In this document: piece by piece, positions 34,179-42,390 of the stretch
Layout: each line of letters starts with the position of its first letter
Numbering within the stretch: the first letter of the stretch is position 1
Assembly (NCBI GenBank): GCA_050633525.1
Contig: JBOEGR010000021.1
Span: forward strand, 101,582 to 165,581
Direction of reading: 5' to 3'
Length of the DNA: 64,000 nucleotides
DNA from: CANLBN01 sp050633525
Lineage (GTDB): Bacteria > Pseudomonadota > Gammaproteobacteria > Pseudomonadales > Cellvibrionaceae
Notes under the pieces: model-generated
The model's database searches: none
What the model was told of the DNA's origin: nothing
What the model saw: the letters and a program-made list of their open reading frames with translations, nothing else
Made by a program: the position numbers and the translations under genes

Positions 34179-34898
34179 TTAAAATAAATACAAAACGATG
34201 GAGGGTAATATCAACGCGCTGATGAGTGTTGCGAATGCCATACCTAAACCAGAAAAGGCGCCCATTTCTTCATTGAGTTGAAATGCTCTTGCTGTTCCAA
34301 TGCCATGTGCTGTGACACCAGTGGCGATGCCTTTGACACTATTGTCATGAATACCTAATAAACTAAATAGTTTGGTGCAAATAAGTGCACCAGAAATTCC
34401 TGTCATTACTACCAGAGCTGCAGTGAGTGAAGGTAAGGCATTAATTTTTTCGGCAATGCCCATGGCAACAGGAGCGGTTACTGATTTAGGTGCTAGGGAT
34501 AATTGAGTTTGTATATCTGCCCCTAGCCAGCGAGCGATGAAAACAGAGCTGATGGCCCCAACAATTACGCCTACTGTGATTGCCGTGATTGCCGGGATCC
34601 AAATTTTTTTCAGTTTTGAAACTTGTTGATAAAGTGGTATGGCCAGTGCAACAGTTGCTGGCCCGAGTAAAAAGTGTATGTATTGTGCCCCAGAAAAATA
34701 AAGTTGATACTCTGTTCGAGTCAGACTTAGAAATAACATCAGCGATATAATTGAAATCGCTACTGGGTTAAGCAAAGGGTTTGCATTAGACCATTGATAT
34801 AAACGAAAGGCTGCAATATAGACAATGAGTGTTAATGTGAGCCAGAGTAATGGGCTAGTGGAAAGGTAAACCCAAATGCTATCTTGTGGGTTATTCAT
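34179..34898 (-). CDS. lrgB: LrgB/CidB-family membrane protein
   Basis: A 239-residue, six- to eight-span membrane protein of the LrgB family: the segment PKSVTAPVAMGIAEKINALPSLTAALVVMTGISGALI is typical. LrgAB acts as a pyruvate or metabolite transporter and affects cell lysis in some bacteria. It overlaps lrgA by four bases (ATGA) and precedes glsA, so the three genes are co-translated. Confidence 0.9.
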   Translation of the reverse strand: MNNPQDSIWVYLSTSPLLWLTLTLIVYIAAFRLYQWSNANPLLNPVAISIISLMLFLSLTRTEYQLYFSGAQYIHFLLGPATVALAIPLYQQVSKLKKIWIPAITAITVGVIVGAISSVFIARWLGADIQTQLSLAPKSVTAPVAMGIAEKINALPSLTAALVVMTGISGALICTKLFSLLGIHDNSVKGIATGVTAHGIGTARAFQLNEEMGAFSGLGMAFATLISALILPSIVLYLF

Positions 34899-35347
34899 AC
34901 ACCACCTTTATTGTTTTTGTGATCAATTTTTAAGAGCCGGTTCATGAAAATCATAACCCATGCAGTGGTAGCCATAGTAATAATAGAGCCTAATAGGATC
35001 GCTGTCACAATAGGAAACCACTGATTTTCTAAGCGGTTTATATGTACAATTAGCCCAACACCTGCGGGTATAAATAGTAAAGATAGATGGCTGAGTATAG
35101 CCGTGGCGCTATTCTTAAGATCTTGGTTGAGAGGAGGGCTGTGTGCATTATCTGAATGCTCATGTTCTTTCGGTGTCTTTCTATTCGATGCTTTTCTATT
35201 TTTGATTTGATAAAAAACCAATAAAGATATGAAAAGTAATAGCATCCCAATGACTGGCCCGGGGACACTGAGGGAGAAAAAGAGTGAAACGGCCTCGCCG
35301 ACTAATTGAAAAATAAGGAGAATGCTTAAGCCGTTCAAAAACGCCAT
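34895..35347 (-). CDS. lrgA: LrgA/CidA-family membrane protein with a His-containing loop
   Basis: A 150-residue protein, LrgA/CidA-like: four predicted membrane spans and the opening GLSILLIFQLVGEAVSLFFSLSVPGPVIGMLLLFISLL. Unlike typical LrgA (about 120-140), a charged loop near residues 48-75 (NRKASNRKTPKEHEHSDNAHSPP) lies between spans 2 and 3, on the cytoplasmic side if the usual topology holds. It overlaps lrgB by four bases and lies upstream of lrgB and glsA in the operon. Confidence 0.88.
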   Translation of the reverse strand: MAFLNGLSILLIFQLVGEAVSLFFSLSVPGPVIGMLLLFISLLVFYQIKNRKASNRKTPKEHEHSDNAHSPPLNQDLKNSATAILSHLSLLFIPAGVGLIVHINRLENQWFPIVTAILLGSIITMATTAWVMIFMNRLLKIDHKNNKGGV

Positions 35348-35555
35348 ATTGATTCCAGTAACAGACTAGTGAGTAGATATAAGACTTTGGCTAACGCTTT
35401 TTATTCGGTTTTTGATGGCGTTAATATTGTGCGGGACAGTATAAATCAATAGTCGTATTAAGGTCACTATTATTAGTAGACATTATTGACAGCCATTATT
35501 GAGAGGCTAATATTGTTCGTGGTCTCACCACATAAGAAAGGCTGTTGCTTAAGGC

Positions 35556-36458
35556 TTACCCTTTGGTTTTGGGCTCATTAACGAGAAAATTAATGACTTT
35601 GTCCAAATTTGGAATCCAATATTTCCATTTATGTCCGCCTTTATACACAATGTAGTTATGGTCAACATTATTTTCAGCCATTAGGGCATGGAAGCGATGG
35701 TTGGCTTTCATGATTTGTTCCCTATCATTATCGCCGACGACAAGTTGGAGCCGCATTTTTTGTAAATCTTTATTCTCAAGCCATACCTTTTCTATTTTTT
35801 CTTTTTTGTAACTTTCAGAAAAGTCAGGGCCAAATATACGAGCTAGGGGAAAAAGAAGACGGATTAATATCGATTTTTTGGCTTTCTTGTTTTCTTCTTC
35901 ACTGAGTATGGGGGCGCTCATTGCACTGATGCTAGAGAAGCGATCATTGGCAAAGTAGGCAAAGCGTAATGCGCCAAACCCACCCATTGATATACCTGCT
36001 AAATGGCAGTGTTCTGGACATGCTAGAGTATTATAGTCTTGTTGTACTTTGGGCATGACTTCATTTAATACCCAATCTCGATAGTTGTGTGTGCCATCAT
36101 GCCAGTTTTCCCAAAAGCCATTCTTGCCATTGGGTGTGAGCAAGATAACGCGAGGAATGTTACCAGCATTTATTTCCCTATCAAAATACTCGTCGGCTTT
36201 AAATTTTTCGAAACTAGTGTGGTTGTCACCGCCTCCATGAAGAAATAATACAAGAGGGAGTGATTCATCTTTAGTCCAGCCCGGTGGGGTATAGACGCCG
36301 TATTCTAGTGTGCTGCTAGGTTTGCTGACATCAATCTTACTATAGTCTAATCTTTCGGGTTGAAAACTTGAGCAGGCACTCACTAGTAATAGTGTCAGGT
36401 ATAGACCGAGTATGAATTTTATTTTGGAGCAACAACGAGCAATGTAATAATTCAACAT
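35556..36458 (-). CDS. Esterase-like alpha/beta hydrolase lipoprotein
   Basis: A 300-residue lipoprotein: signal with VSACSS (Cys29). The alpha/beta hydrolase motifs are LFLHGGGDNHTSF (oxyanion region), GISMGGFGALRFA (nucleophile Ser in GxSxG), and a C-terminal His in KGGHKWKYW. It resembles the S-formylglutathione hydrolase/esterase D type fold in its putative Ser elbow, but the lipoprotein signal and length fit a surface or periplasmic esterase or feruloyl-type esterase. It ends 58 bases after the start of the permease gene that follows upstream on the minus strand, so an operon is possible. Confidence 0.75.
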   Translation of the reverse strand: MLNYYIARCCSKIKFILGLYLTLLLVSACSSFQPERLDYSKIDVSKPSSTLEYGVYTPPGWTKDESLPLVLFLHGGGDNHTSFEKFKADEYFDREINAGNIPRVILLTPNGKNGFWENWHDGTHNYRDWVLNEVMPKVQQDYNTLACPEHCHLAGISMGGFGALRFAYFANDRFSSISAMSAPILSEEENKKAKKSILIRLLFPLARIFGPDFSESYKKEKIEKVWLENKDLQKMRLQLVVGDNDREQIMKANHRFHALMAENNVDHNYIVYKGGHKWKYWIPNLDKVINFLVNEPKTKG

Positions 36459-36515
36459 AGTATTTTTTTGATTGATAAATAGCCTAGCTATATACGCGTA
36501 AATAATTTATTCGGT

Positions 36516-37769
36516 TTATTTTGTCATTAGCCCCTGAGATAAGGATTGCCGATAAGCTTGCCATGCAGGAATGCATGCAAGTAAGCTGGTGAGCATAAAA
36601 ATAACAACAAGGTAGTACAGAATAGATAGGCTCAATGGATTGCTAGATAATAAAATGCCGTAATAATCCATAATGATGGGTTGAGCTACTAGCATCAGTA
36701 ACCAAAGTAAGGCTAAACCCAGCACAATACCGGCAAACGTTATGAGAATGATTTCCAGTTCAATTAGGCAAAAAATGAAGCCGGCAGATGCTCCCGTTGC
36801 TCTTAATACCGCTATCTCTCGCTGCCGTTGATTAAGCGTGGATAACATCATGGTGGTCATGCCTAGTAGCGAGGCAATCACTACCAATGCGGCGATTAAC
36901 GCGAGTACTTTTTCTACGACACTCATTATTTGCCACAATTCACTCAGCGCAACGCCGGGTAAAATCGACATTAGGGGTTCTCCACGGTACTCGTTTATTT
37001 GTCGCTGGAGTCGGAAGGTCATTATTTTGTTATCAAGGCCGACTAAAAAAGCAGTAATGTTTTTTGGCGTCAAATCTTTTGTTAATGCGGTAGCGGCATC
37101 TATTTTTAAGCCGCCGATCGGTGCGCCATTTTGCCAGTCAATATGAATTGCTTCCATTCCTGCAAGGCTAATATGAACGGTTTGGTCAACAGGTGTGCCG
37201 GTAGGTTTTAATATCCCAGTAATGGTAAATGGTTTGTCGTCGTGTTGGGTGAAGCTTACTTCGGTAATACCATGAGATAAAATAATTTTTTGGCCTAAGG
37301 TATAGCCTAGCTTTCTCGCAACCTCTGCTCCCAGTACAGCATCATAAACGCCAGTAAACATCTCTCCTTTAGCGAAACTTAAGTTTTGCTTTTGGCCATA
37401 ACGATAATGTCGAAAATAGTCTTGCGTTGTCCCTAATACACGATAGCCTTTATGGGCATCACCCAACGAAATGGGAATTGTCCAACTAACACCTTTTTGT
37501 TTGGCAATGGTTTGGTAGCTGTTCCAGTCAATATTATTGGTTGCATTACCAATACGAAAAACAGAATAAAGCAGTAAATTAATTCTTCCAGAACGTGCGC
37601 CAACAATTAAATCAGTGCTGGACAGTGTGCTGGTGAAACTATTTTTTACTTGTTGCCGAATGTGTTCCACGCTTAAAACGATGGCAATGCTAATAGCGAT
37701 AGAAGCTATTGTTAAGATCACCGTTGTTTTTCGATTAATTAGGCTGCTAAGGGCAAGCTTGAACAACAT
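36516..37769 (-). CDS. FtsX-like ABC transporter permease (probable zinc-locus Zrg type)
   Basis: A 417-residue permease with a first span at about 15-35, a large periplasmic MacB_PCD-type domain (about 40-260) and an FtsX domain with spans near 275-300, 325-355 and 380-405. ATTMMLSTLNQRQREIAVLRATGAS is the cytoplasmic coupling motif of FtsX permeases. It follows the ATPase gene by 14 bases, forming an ABC unit. The location beside DUF3299 and ZrgA genes is the reason to assign it to a zinc-uptake type locus rather than lipoprotein release. Confidence 0.83.
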   Translation of the reverse strand: MLFKLALSSLINRKTTVILTIASIAISIAIVLSVEHIRQQVKNSFTSTLSSTDLIVGARSGRINLLLYSVFRIGNATNNIDWNSYQTIAKQKGVSWTIPISLGDAHKGYRVLGTTQDYFRHYRYGQKQNLSFAKGEMFTGVYDAVLGAEVARKLGYTLGQKIILSHGITEVSFTQHDDKPFTITGILKPTGTPVDQTVHISLAGMEAIHIDWQNGAPIGGLKIDAATALTKDLTPKNITAFLVGLDNKIMTFRLQRQINEYRGEPLMSILPGVALSELWQIMSVVEKVLALIAALVVIASLLGMTTMMLSTLNQRQREIAVLRATGASAGFIFCLIELEIILITFAGIVLGLALLWLLMLVAQPIIMDYYGILLSSNPLSLSILYYLVVIFMLTSLLACIPAWQAYRQSLSQGLMTK

Positions 37770-37783
37770 ATTTTGTCTTCCTT

Positions 37784-38458
37784 TTAAGCCTTGGTTTGAT
37801 TTAATTGATTAAGGTCGAGTTGTTGGTCGAAATGTTTGGCTAGATTTTTATCATGGCTAACAAACAATACCGTACTGTTGTTAGCGGTACTTTGTTCAAG
37901 TAAGAGCTGGATAAATTCATCTCGTGTCTCTGCATCTAGTGCTGATGTTGGCTCATCTGCAATAATGAGTTTAGGTCGATGATAGAGTGCGCGTATCACT
38001 GCGACACGTTGTTGTTGACCGACACTGAGTTGATTGGCTTGTTGTAGTAAAACGGATTCGTTTAAGTCTAGTTTTTTGACTAATTCTAAAAGGCGTTCGT
38101 GTTCGTAGTCACAGGCCGAAAATGTTTGGCCTAGGCGAATATTATCGGTGACAGAAAGGTAAGGTATTAAGTTGAATTGTTGGAATATAATGCCAATGTT
38201 TTTTGCGCGAAATTGATCTCGCTGTCGTTGGCTCATGTTGACAATATTATGCCCGTCGATCGCTATGCTACCCTCTTGCGGCTCTAAAATACCTGCGATT
38301 AGATTGAGCAGAGTAGATTTCCCTGAACCTGAGCGGCCATACAAAAAAAGCCGTTGTCCTTGGCGCAATTGCCAATCATCAATGGCCACTATAGGTGACT
38401 GTGTCTTAGGCCATGAAAAGCGTAAATCTTTAATTGCAATTGTGTGAATTTCAGTCAT
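37784..38458 (-). CDS. ABC transporter ATP-binding protein (probable Zrg type)
   Basis: The 224-residue ATPase carries Walker A GRSGSGKSTL (about 40-49), the ABC signature SVGQQQRVAVIRAL, and Walker B LIIADEPTSALD. It belongs to the MacB/LolD-like group, which pairs with FtsX-type permeases such as the one after it. It is divergent from the DUF3299 gene across a 107-base gap containing a 15-bp stem hairpin. Together with ZrgA and DUF3299 it probably takes part in zinc acquisition. Confidence 0.9.
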   Translation of the reverse strand: MTEIHTIAIKDLRFSWPKTQSPIVAIDDWQLRQGQRLFLYGRSGSGKSTLLNLIAGILEPQEGSIAIDGHNIVNMSQRQRDQFRAKNIGIIFQQFNLIPYLSVTDNIRLGQTFSACDYEHERLLELVKKLDLNESVLLQQANQLSVGQQQRVAVIRALYHRPKLIIADEPTSALDAETRDEFIQLLLEQSTANNSTVLFVSHDKNLAKHFDQQLDLNQLNQTKA

Positions 38459-38489
38459 ACTTTACTTTATTGCCTAATTTAATTTTTAC

Positions 38490-38528
38490 GTTCTATATGT
38501 TTACGTCCCATGTAAAGCCATATAGAAC
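38490..38528. repeat. Long AT-rich hairpin in the divergent promoter gap
   Basis: GTTCTATATG (38490-38499) pairs with CATATAGAAC (38519-38528), and inside it TTTAC pairs with GTAAA around a seven-base loop; only a two-base GC bulge interrupts the 15-bp stem. It is in the gap between the ATPase and DUF3299 genes and could be an operator, leader hairpin or attenuator. It does not match the Zur-box sequence. Confidence 0.65.
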
Positions 38529-38565
38529 TTTTAGCCTTTGGTTGGAAGACTATGGTTGTAATATT

Positions 38566-39225
38566 ATGAAAAGTAACGCATTTTCTCAATCGCTACCAGT
38601 TTGCAGGAGCATCCTATCAGTTAGGCTCTTGCTTATCTCTTTATGCTTCTGCTTTGCTAGTACATCTGCTGTCGCTAAGAATTACCCGCCGGTCCAGTGG
38701 GTTGACCTTATACCTAAAAGTGACCTTGATGCCCTGCTCAACCCTCCTAAGTCACTAATGAATATTCCCGAGGGGTCTTCGCTTGATTTTGTTCCTAAAG
38801 ATCCTATCGCTAATTCTGTCGAAAAAGCAATTGAGGATAGTATCGCGGATCAAGCTGTTCAGGCGCTTTCTCCGCAGGAGCAGGCTTATTATGATGCGTT
38901 AAAATCGACTAAGATCAATGCTGATTTTAATCAAAAAGATATTCGTATCGCCGGTTTTGTGGTTCCCGTTGAATACAATGATGATCAAGTGGTAACCGAG
39001 TTCTTCCTCGTGCCTTACTTCGGGGCATGTATCCATGTGCCACCACCACCACCTAATCAGATTATCTACGTCAAGTATCCCAAAGGCCTGTCTCTGGATG
39101 TATTGTACGACCCCTTCTGGGTCGAGGGTCAAATGCTGACCGAGGTGATTGAAAATGACCTTGCCATGTCGGCTTATACTATCCAAGCTGAAGGCGTAAA
39201 AACCTACGATAAATATAAGCCTTAA
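38566..39225 (+). CDS. DUF3299 periplasmic protein of the zinc locus
   Basis: The 219-residue protein has a signal sequence (RLLLISLCFCFASTSAVAKN) and the DUF3299 domain: the end has the hallmark FVVPVEYNDDQVVTEFFLVPYFGACIHVPPPPPNQIIYV, with Cys and His. The start is the ATG at 38566; an upstream in-frame frame to 38434 lacks a signal. DUF3299 proteins are found with FtsX-type ABC genes and ZrgA-like proteins, so a periplasmic metal-binding or delivery role is likely (inference). It is the only plus-strand gene of the locus. Confidence 0.85.
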   Translation: MKSNAFSQSLPVCRSILSVRLLLISLCFCFASTSAVAKNYPPVQWVDLIPKSDLDALLNPPKSLMNIPEGSSLDFVPKDPIANSVEKAIEDSIADQAVQALSPQEQAYYDALKSTKINADFNQKDIRIAGFVVPVEYNDDQVVTEFFLVPYFGACIHVPPPPPNQIIYVKYPKGLSLDVLYDPFWVEGQMLTEVIENDLAMSAYTIQAEGVKTYDKYKP

Positions 39226-39274
39226 TTTCGCAGTGAGTCTTTTAACGCCTTTTTAGCGTGAACCACTTAACTTG

Positions 39275-39295
39275 GGCGGCTTAATGTCAGCCGCC
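39275..39295. terminator. Hairpin between convergent DUF3299 and zrgA genes
   Basis: GGCGGCT and AGCCGCC pair across a seven-base loop. No clear T run follows on either side, so it may be a bidirectional terminator. Confidence 0.45.
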
Positions 39296-39336
39296 TAGTG
39301 TTAGCCTGTAGTTCATTTCTTTTATCTACGCCTTAA

Positions 39337-39990
39337 TTACTTAAAGCTAACTTTTCTGCTTTTGGCGCTGACCTCTTTTGAGCCTTGTTTTTGGCTGGTT
39401 ACCCAGTTTACTTTGATTTCCTCAATATTGGGGAAAGCATCAAATGCAGTAACGGTCGCACTGCTGATAGCGTCGCTATTGCTACACTCTAAGGTATAAG
39501 TGATGTGGTACTCGGAGTGAGTATCTCCACCTTCTTCATGTTTGTCATGATCATGGTGGTCATCTTTCTTATGTCCGTGGTCATGATGGTCATCATCTTT
39601 CTTGGCTTTTTTGTCGTGATCGTGATGCTCTTCTTTTTCATGTCCATGATCATGATGATCTTCTTTTTCCTCTTTACTGTGATCACTAAATGGCGATTCG
39701 ATAAAGGCATCAACTTGCTTACAATTTCCTTGAGTCAATGTAAGTAGGCTAGTGTGGTTTTCTAAGGTTTTTTGTGTGGCCTGCACTAAAGATTTCTGCT
39801 GTTTCGTTTTTGGTGCGTGCTCAAAACCAAGAAAGTTGTCAGCGGGCGACTCCATTTCAATTAATACCTTTTTGCCTTCAATAGCAATAAATAATTCGGC
39901 TTCTCCATGAACATGTTTTTCGGCTGCTGTGGCGCCAAATGCGTGCAGTGCTGAGTATAATGCTAGGGGTAAAATAATAGGGTGTTTCAT
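39337..39990 (-). CDS. zrgA: Zinc uptake protein ZrgA-like (DUF2796), His-rich
   Basis: A 217-residue exported protein with a signal peptide (to about FGATAAE) and the DUF2796 pattern: HVHGEAELFIAIEGKKVLIEMESPADNFLGFEHAPKTKQQK. Residues about 105-155 are extremely His/Asp/Lys-rich (HDHGHEKEEHHDHDKK-type repeats), a metal-binding tract, and the C-terminus has a conserved EYHITYTLEC segment. ZrgA was described in Vibrio as a zinc-uptake protein that works with an ABC system and DUF3299-type protein. A Zur-box-like palindrome lies 80 bases upstream, so zinc repression is predicted. Confidence 0.88.
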   Translation of the reverse strand: MKHPIILPLALYSALHAFGATAAEKHVHGEAELFIAIEGKKVLIEMESPADNFLGFEHAPKTKQQKSLVQATQKTLENHTSLLTLTQGNCKQVDAFIESPFSDHSKEEKEDHHDHGHEKEEHHDHDKKAKKDDDHHDHGHKKDDHHDHDKHEEGGDTHSEYHITYTLECSNSDAISSATVTAFDAFPNIEEIKVNWVTSQKQGSKEVSAKSRKVSFK

Positions 39991-40067
39991 AAGAATTCCT
40001 GACTATCGGGTTGATAATGCTGTTTGGTAATATTAAGTCGCTTAAACCTGAGACTACAAATGCGAGC

Positions 40068-40086
40068 GTTATGTTATAACATTGTT
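40068..40086 (-). promoter_or_regulatory. Zur-box-like operator upstream of zrgA
   Basis: The perfect 12-bp palindrome ATGTTATAACAT (40071-40082) lies about 80 bases upstream of the zrgA start. On the minus strand it reads ATGTTATAACATAAC, containing GTTATAACATAAC, which from memory resembles pseudomonad Zur sites. Function is inferred. Confidence 0.5.
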
Positions 40087-40123
40087 GTCATTTGTGTCTA
40101 GTCGACGCATTCAGGCCTTATTA

Positions 40124-40762
40124 CTATTGATTTTTTTGATTTATCGATTGTAAAGTGTGATCGATTTCTTGTGGGTTAACCCATGCCTGTCTCAATGCTA
40201 CCTTCCCAGATAAGTCAATGACATAAGCGGGGGATGCCGCGGAGCCGTAATCAGTCCAGACCTGATTGTCGATAGTGTCGACTAGGTACTGGTATTGGTA
40301 ATACTTTTCTAAAGATTGTTTCGAATTGTTGGCTTGGCTTGCACGTTCTTCATAGCTCTCGTGTTGAGGAATCAATACGCCGGGAATTCTATTCCACAAG
40401 CTGACCCACTCTTTGTCTGAATAAGGGCTGACGCTACCGACAGGGTGAGCTTCAAGTGTGTAAACTAATATGAAGTGGGCGTCATCCTTATATTTCTCGT
40501 GAAGTTGGCGCATGCCGAAACGTCGATAGCGATAAATGGGGCAGGTGTGGCTGCCCAGTTGTAATACGATCGGTTTCTCTCCGATCAGTGATGCTAGTGA
40601 GACTGTTTCACCTTCTAAATTTTGAAGGACAAAATCGGGAGCGCTATCGCCGACTTTGGGCGCTTGGCTGTCAAAGTGCTCTAGCCCAGGCCCGGGTTTT
40701 GTTGGGAATAGGCAGGCGCTCAAAAAAAACGGGAGAAGAGATAGTAGTAAGAGAGGCTTCAT
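40124..40762 (-). CDS. Deiodinase-like thioredoxin-fold lipoprotein
   Basis: A 212-residue lipoprotein; the ATG at 40762 gives MKPLLLLSLLPFFLSAC with Cys17 as lipidation site. The following domain reads APDFVLQNLEGETVSLASL and then LGSHTCPIYRYRRFGMRQLHEKYKDDAHFILVYTLEAHPVGSVSPYS. This resembles iodothyronine deiodinase/redoxin proteins, in which the TCPxxR Cys takes the Sec place of the animal enzyme. The tail ends TDYGSAASPAYVIDLSGKVALRQAW, the cis-Pro end of the thioredoxin fold. It lies upstream of zrgA on the same strand, separated by the Zur-like box, so it is probably a separate unit. A reductase or peroxidase role outside the cytoplasm is likely. Confidence 0.7.
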   Translation of the reverse strand: MKPLLLLSLLPFFLSACLFPTKPGPGLEHFDSQAPKVGDSAPDFVLQNLEGETVSLASLIGEKPIVLQLGSHTCPIYRYRRFGMRQLHEKYKDDAHFILVYTLEAHPVGSVSPYSDKEWVSLWNRIPGVLIPQHESYEERASQANNSKQSLEKYYQYQYLVDTIDNQVWTDYGSAASPAYVIDLSGKVALRQAWVNPQEIDHTLQSINQKNQ

Positions 40763-40905
40763 ACTTAGCGGATACCATGGCAATAAAAAGTGAACTAGTG
40801 CTTGTACCCTGATATGAAGTCATTTTATTAAATAAGTTCAACCAGATAGGTTTGTTAGTCCGTCTGGTTGAACTGGCAGCATTTTCTCTATTTTTTATTA
40901 GGTGC

Positions 40906-42063
40906 TTATTGATAAGCCGCTTGGTAGATGGCCAAAGCATCGGCTTCCGATACTTCTTTTGGGTTGTTGATAAGTAAGCGCTGTTGCTTCATAGCGTCAC
41001 TTGCCAGCATAGCCAAGTCACCCTCAGGAATGTCCATTTTCTTAAGGTTGTTTGGCAAACCCAAGTCAACAATTAACTGTTCAAGGTGAACAATAAGTGC
41101 TTCCGTTACAGTGGCTGCATCACCCTCAACGTTTTTGCCCATAATAATAGGGGCGAGTTCGGCATACATCTCTTTTGCTTCTGGCGCATTGAAACGCATC
41201 ACATAAGGCAACACCAAAGAATTACTTAAGCCGTGAGGAATATGGTAATGGCCGCCTAAGGGGTAGGCGAGTGCATGAACAGCCGCAACGGGAGAGTTAG
41301 CAAATGCTTGTCCACCAAAGCAGGCGCCCAGTAGCATGGCTTGGCGTGCGGCAACGTTTTTACCGTCATGGGTAGCAGTCATAATGTTTTCGCTCAATAG
41401 GCGTAAGCCTTCTTTGGCTATCATATCTGCATAAGGGTTCTTTAAGCGTGCACTGGTATAAGCTTCGATACAGTGAACCATAGCGTCGACGCCCGTAGCA
41501 GCAGTGATGTGTGAAGGTAAGCCAATGGTGAGTTCTGCGTCGAGCAGTGCCACGTCCGGATAAAGTTGGTTGGCAACGACACCGGCTTTGGTGGTTTCTC
41601 CCGTTGTTACAATAGCAACGGCAGTCACTTCGGAGCCGGTTCCTGCCGTCGTTGGAATCAAAATCAGGGGTAAGCGCTGGCCTTTGGCAATGCCCACGCC
41701 ATAAATATCATCGAGCTTGTCACCAGTGTTGGCTAGTAGGGCGATGAGCTTAGCTGTATCCATAGAAGAGCCGCCGCCAAAACCAATGACACCGTCATTG
41801 TTTCCTTGCTTGAGTACCTCTAATGCATCATAGACTACGGATTCAGGTGGATCGGCAACGACGTCAGTGAAGCTGCTGTAGTTCATATCACCCGTCTTTA
41901 ATGCGCTTTCTAATTTTTCCATTAAGCCCACTTTGACAATACCTTGGTCAGTGACCACTAGTGGCTTTGTCATATGTTGCTCACGGCAGATATCGGCGAT
42001 CTTCTGCAGTGCGCCGGATTCGTTAATGATGGATCTAGTCGTATTGAACACGAAGGGTTTCAT
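40906..42063 (-). CDS. Iron-containing alcohol dehydrogenase
   Basis: A 385-residue group III dehydrogenase. GFGGGSSMDTAK is the NAD loop (about 94-105), TAGTGSEVTAVAI precedes the metal site, and HCIEAYTSARLKNPYADMIAKEG and HALAYPLGGHYHIPHGLSNSLVLPYVM carry the His/Asp metal ligands. The start is the ATG at 42063 (MKPFVFNTTRSIINE), the first with family-like N-terminus; the frame extends upstream to 42252 without a recognisable product. Substrate is probably a small aldehyde or alcohol. It is divergent from the rpsF operon. Confidence 0.93.
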   Translation of the reverse strand: MKPFVFNTTRSIINESGALQKIADICREQHMTKPLVVTDQGIVKVGLMEKLESALKTGDMNYSSFTDVVADPPESVVYDALEVLKQGNNDGVIGFGGGSSMDTAKLIALLANTGDKLDDIYGVGIAKGQRLPLILIPTTAGTGSEVTAVAIVTTGETTKAGVVANQLYPDVALLDAELTIGLPSHITAATGVDAMVHCIEAYTSARLKNPYADMIAKEGLRLLSENIMTATHDGKNVAARQAMLLGACFGGQAFANSPVAAVHALAYPLGGHYHIPHGLSNSLVLPYVMRFNAPEAKEMYAELAPIIMGKNVEGDAATVTEALIVHLEQLIVDLGLPNNLKKMDIPEGDLAMLASDAMKQQRLLINNPKEVSEADALAIYQAAYQ

Positions 42064-42390
42064 AGATAATGAGGCCTCTCTGGGGGGAATTGAGCTGGTC
42101 AATGAAGACTTACTATACGAAATCATTCGCCAAATAGAAATATAGAAAAGCGCTTTGATGGTTTTTTTACCCCAAGGCCAGAGAATCAGCCTAATAAATA
42201 GCCCTTGGCCGTTGAGTTTGTTCAATATATGCCCTACAATGCGCGCCCCCAATTTTGTTGGGGATACATTCGCTGTACGGCCATTACTGCTAGCTTAGTT
42301 AAGGTCAGTGCGGTGTTTCCTTGCCTCACCTGCTCCTTGTTACTTTTAAAGGCGCTGAATAGGGAGGCTTAACCCGTAAGGAACAACTAT
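42064..42390. other. Divergent region between the alcohol dehydrogenase and rpsF
   Basis: About 330 bases. It holds the promoter of the rpsF operon and its leader of about 145 bases, including the hairpin CCCCAA-ttttg-TTGGGG (42247-42263) near the expected 5' end. It also contains AACCCGTAAGGA just before rpsF, discussed under findings. No gene is present. Confidence 0.6.
42212..42240 (+). promoter_or_regulatory. Sigma70-type promoter for the rpsF operon
   Basis: TTGAGT (42212-42217) and TACAAT (42235-42240) are separated by 17 bases, the best promoter match I saw in the window. Transcription should begin near 42246. Confidence 0.65.

Noticed and set aside
39505..39747. Hydrophobic forward frame opposite the His-rich zrgA tract
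   Set aside because: A His/Asp-rich reverse tract naturally produces Met/Val/Ile-rich forward codons; it is a shadow of the His-rich region.
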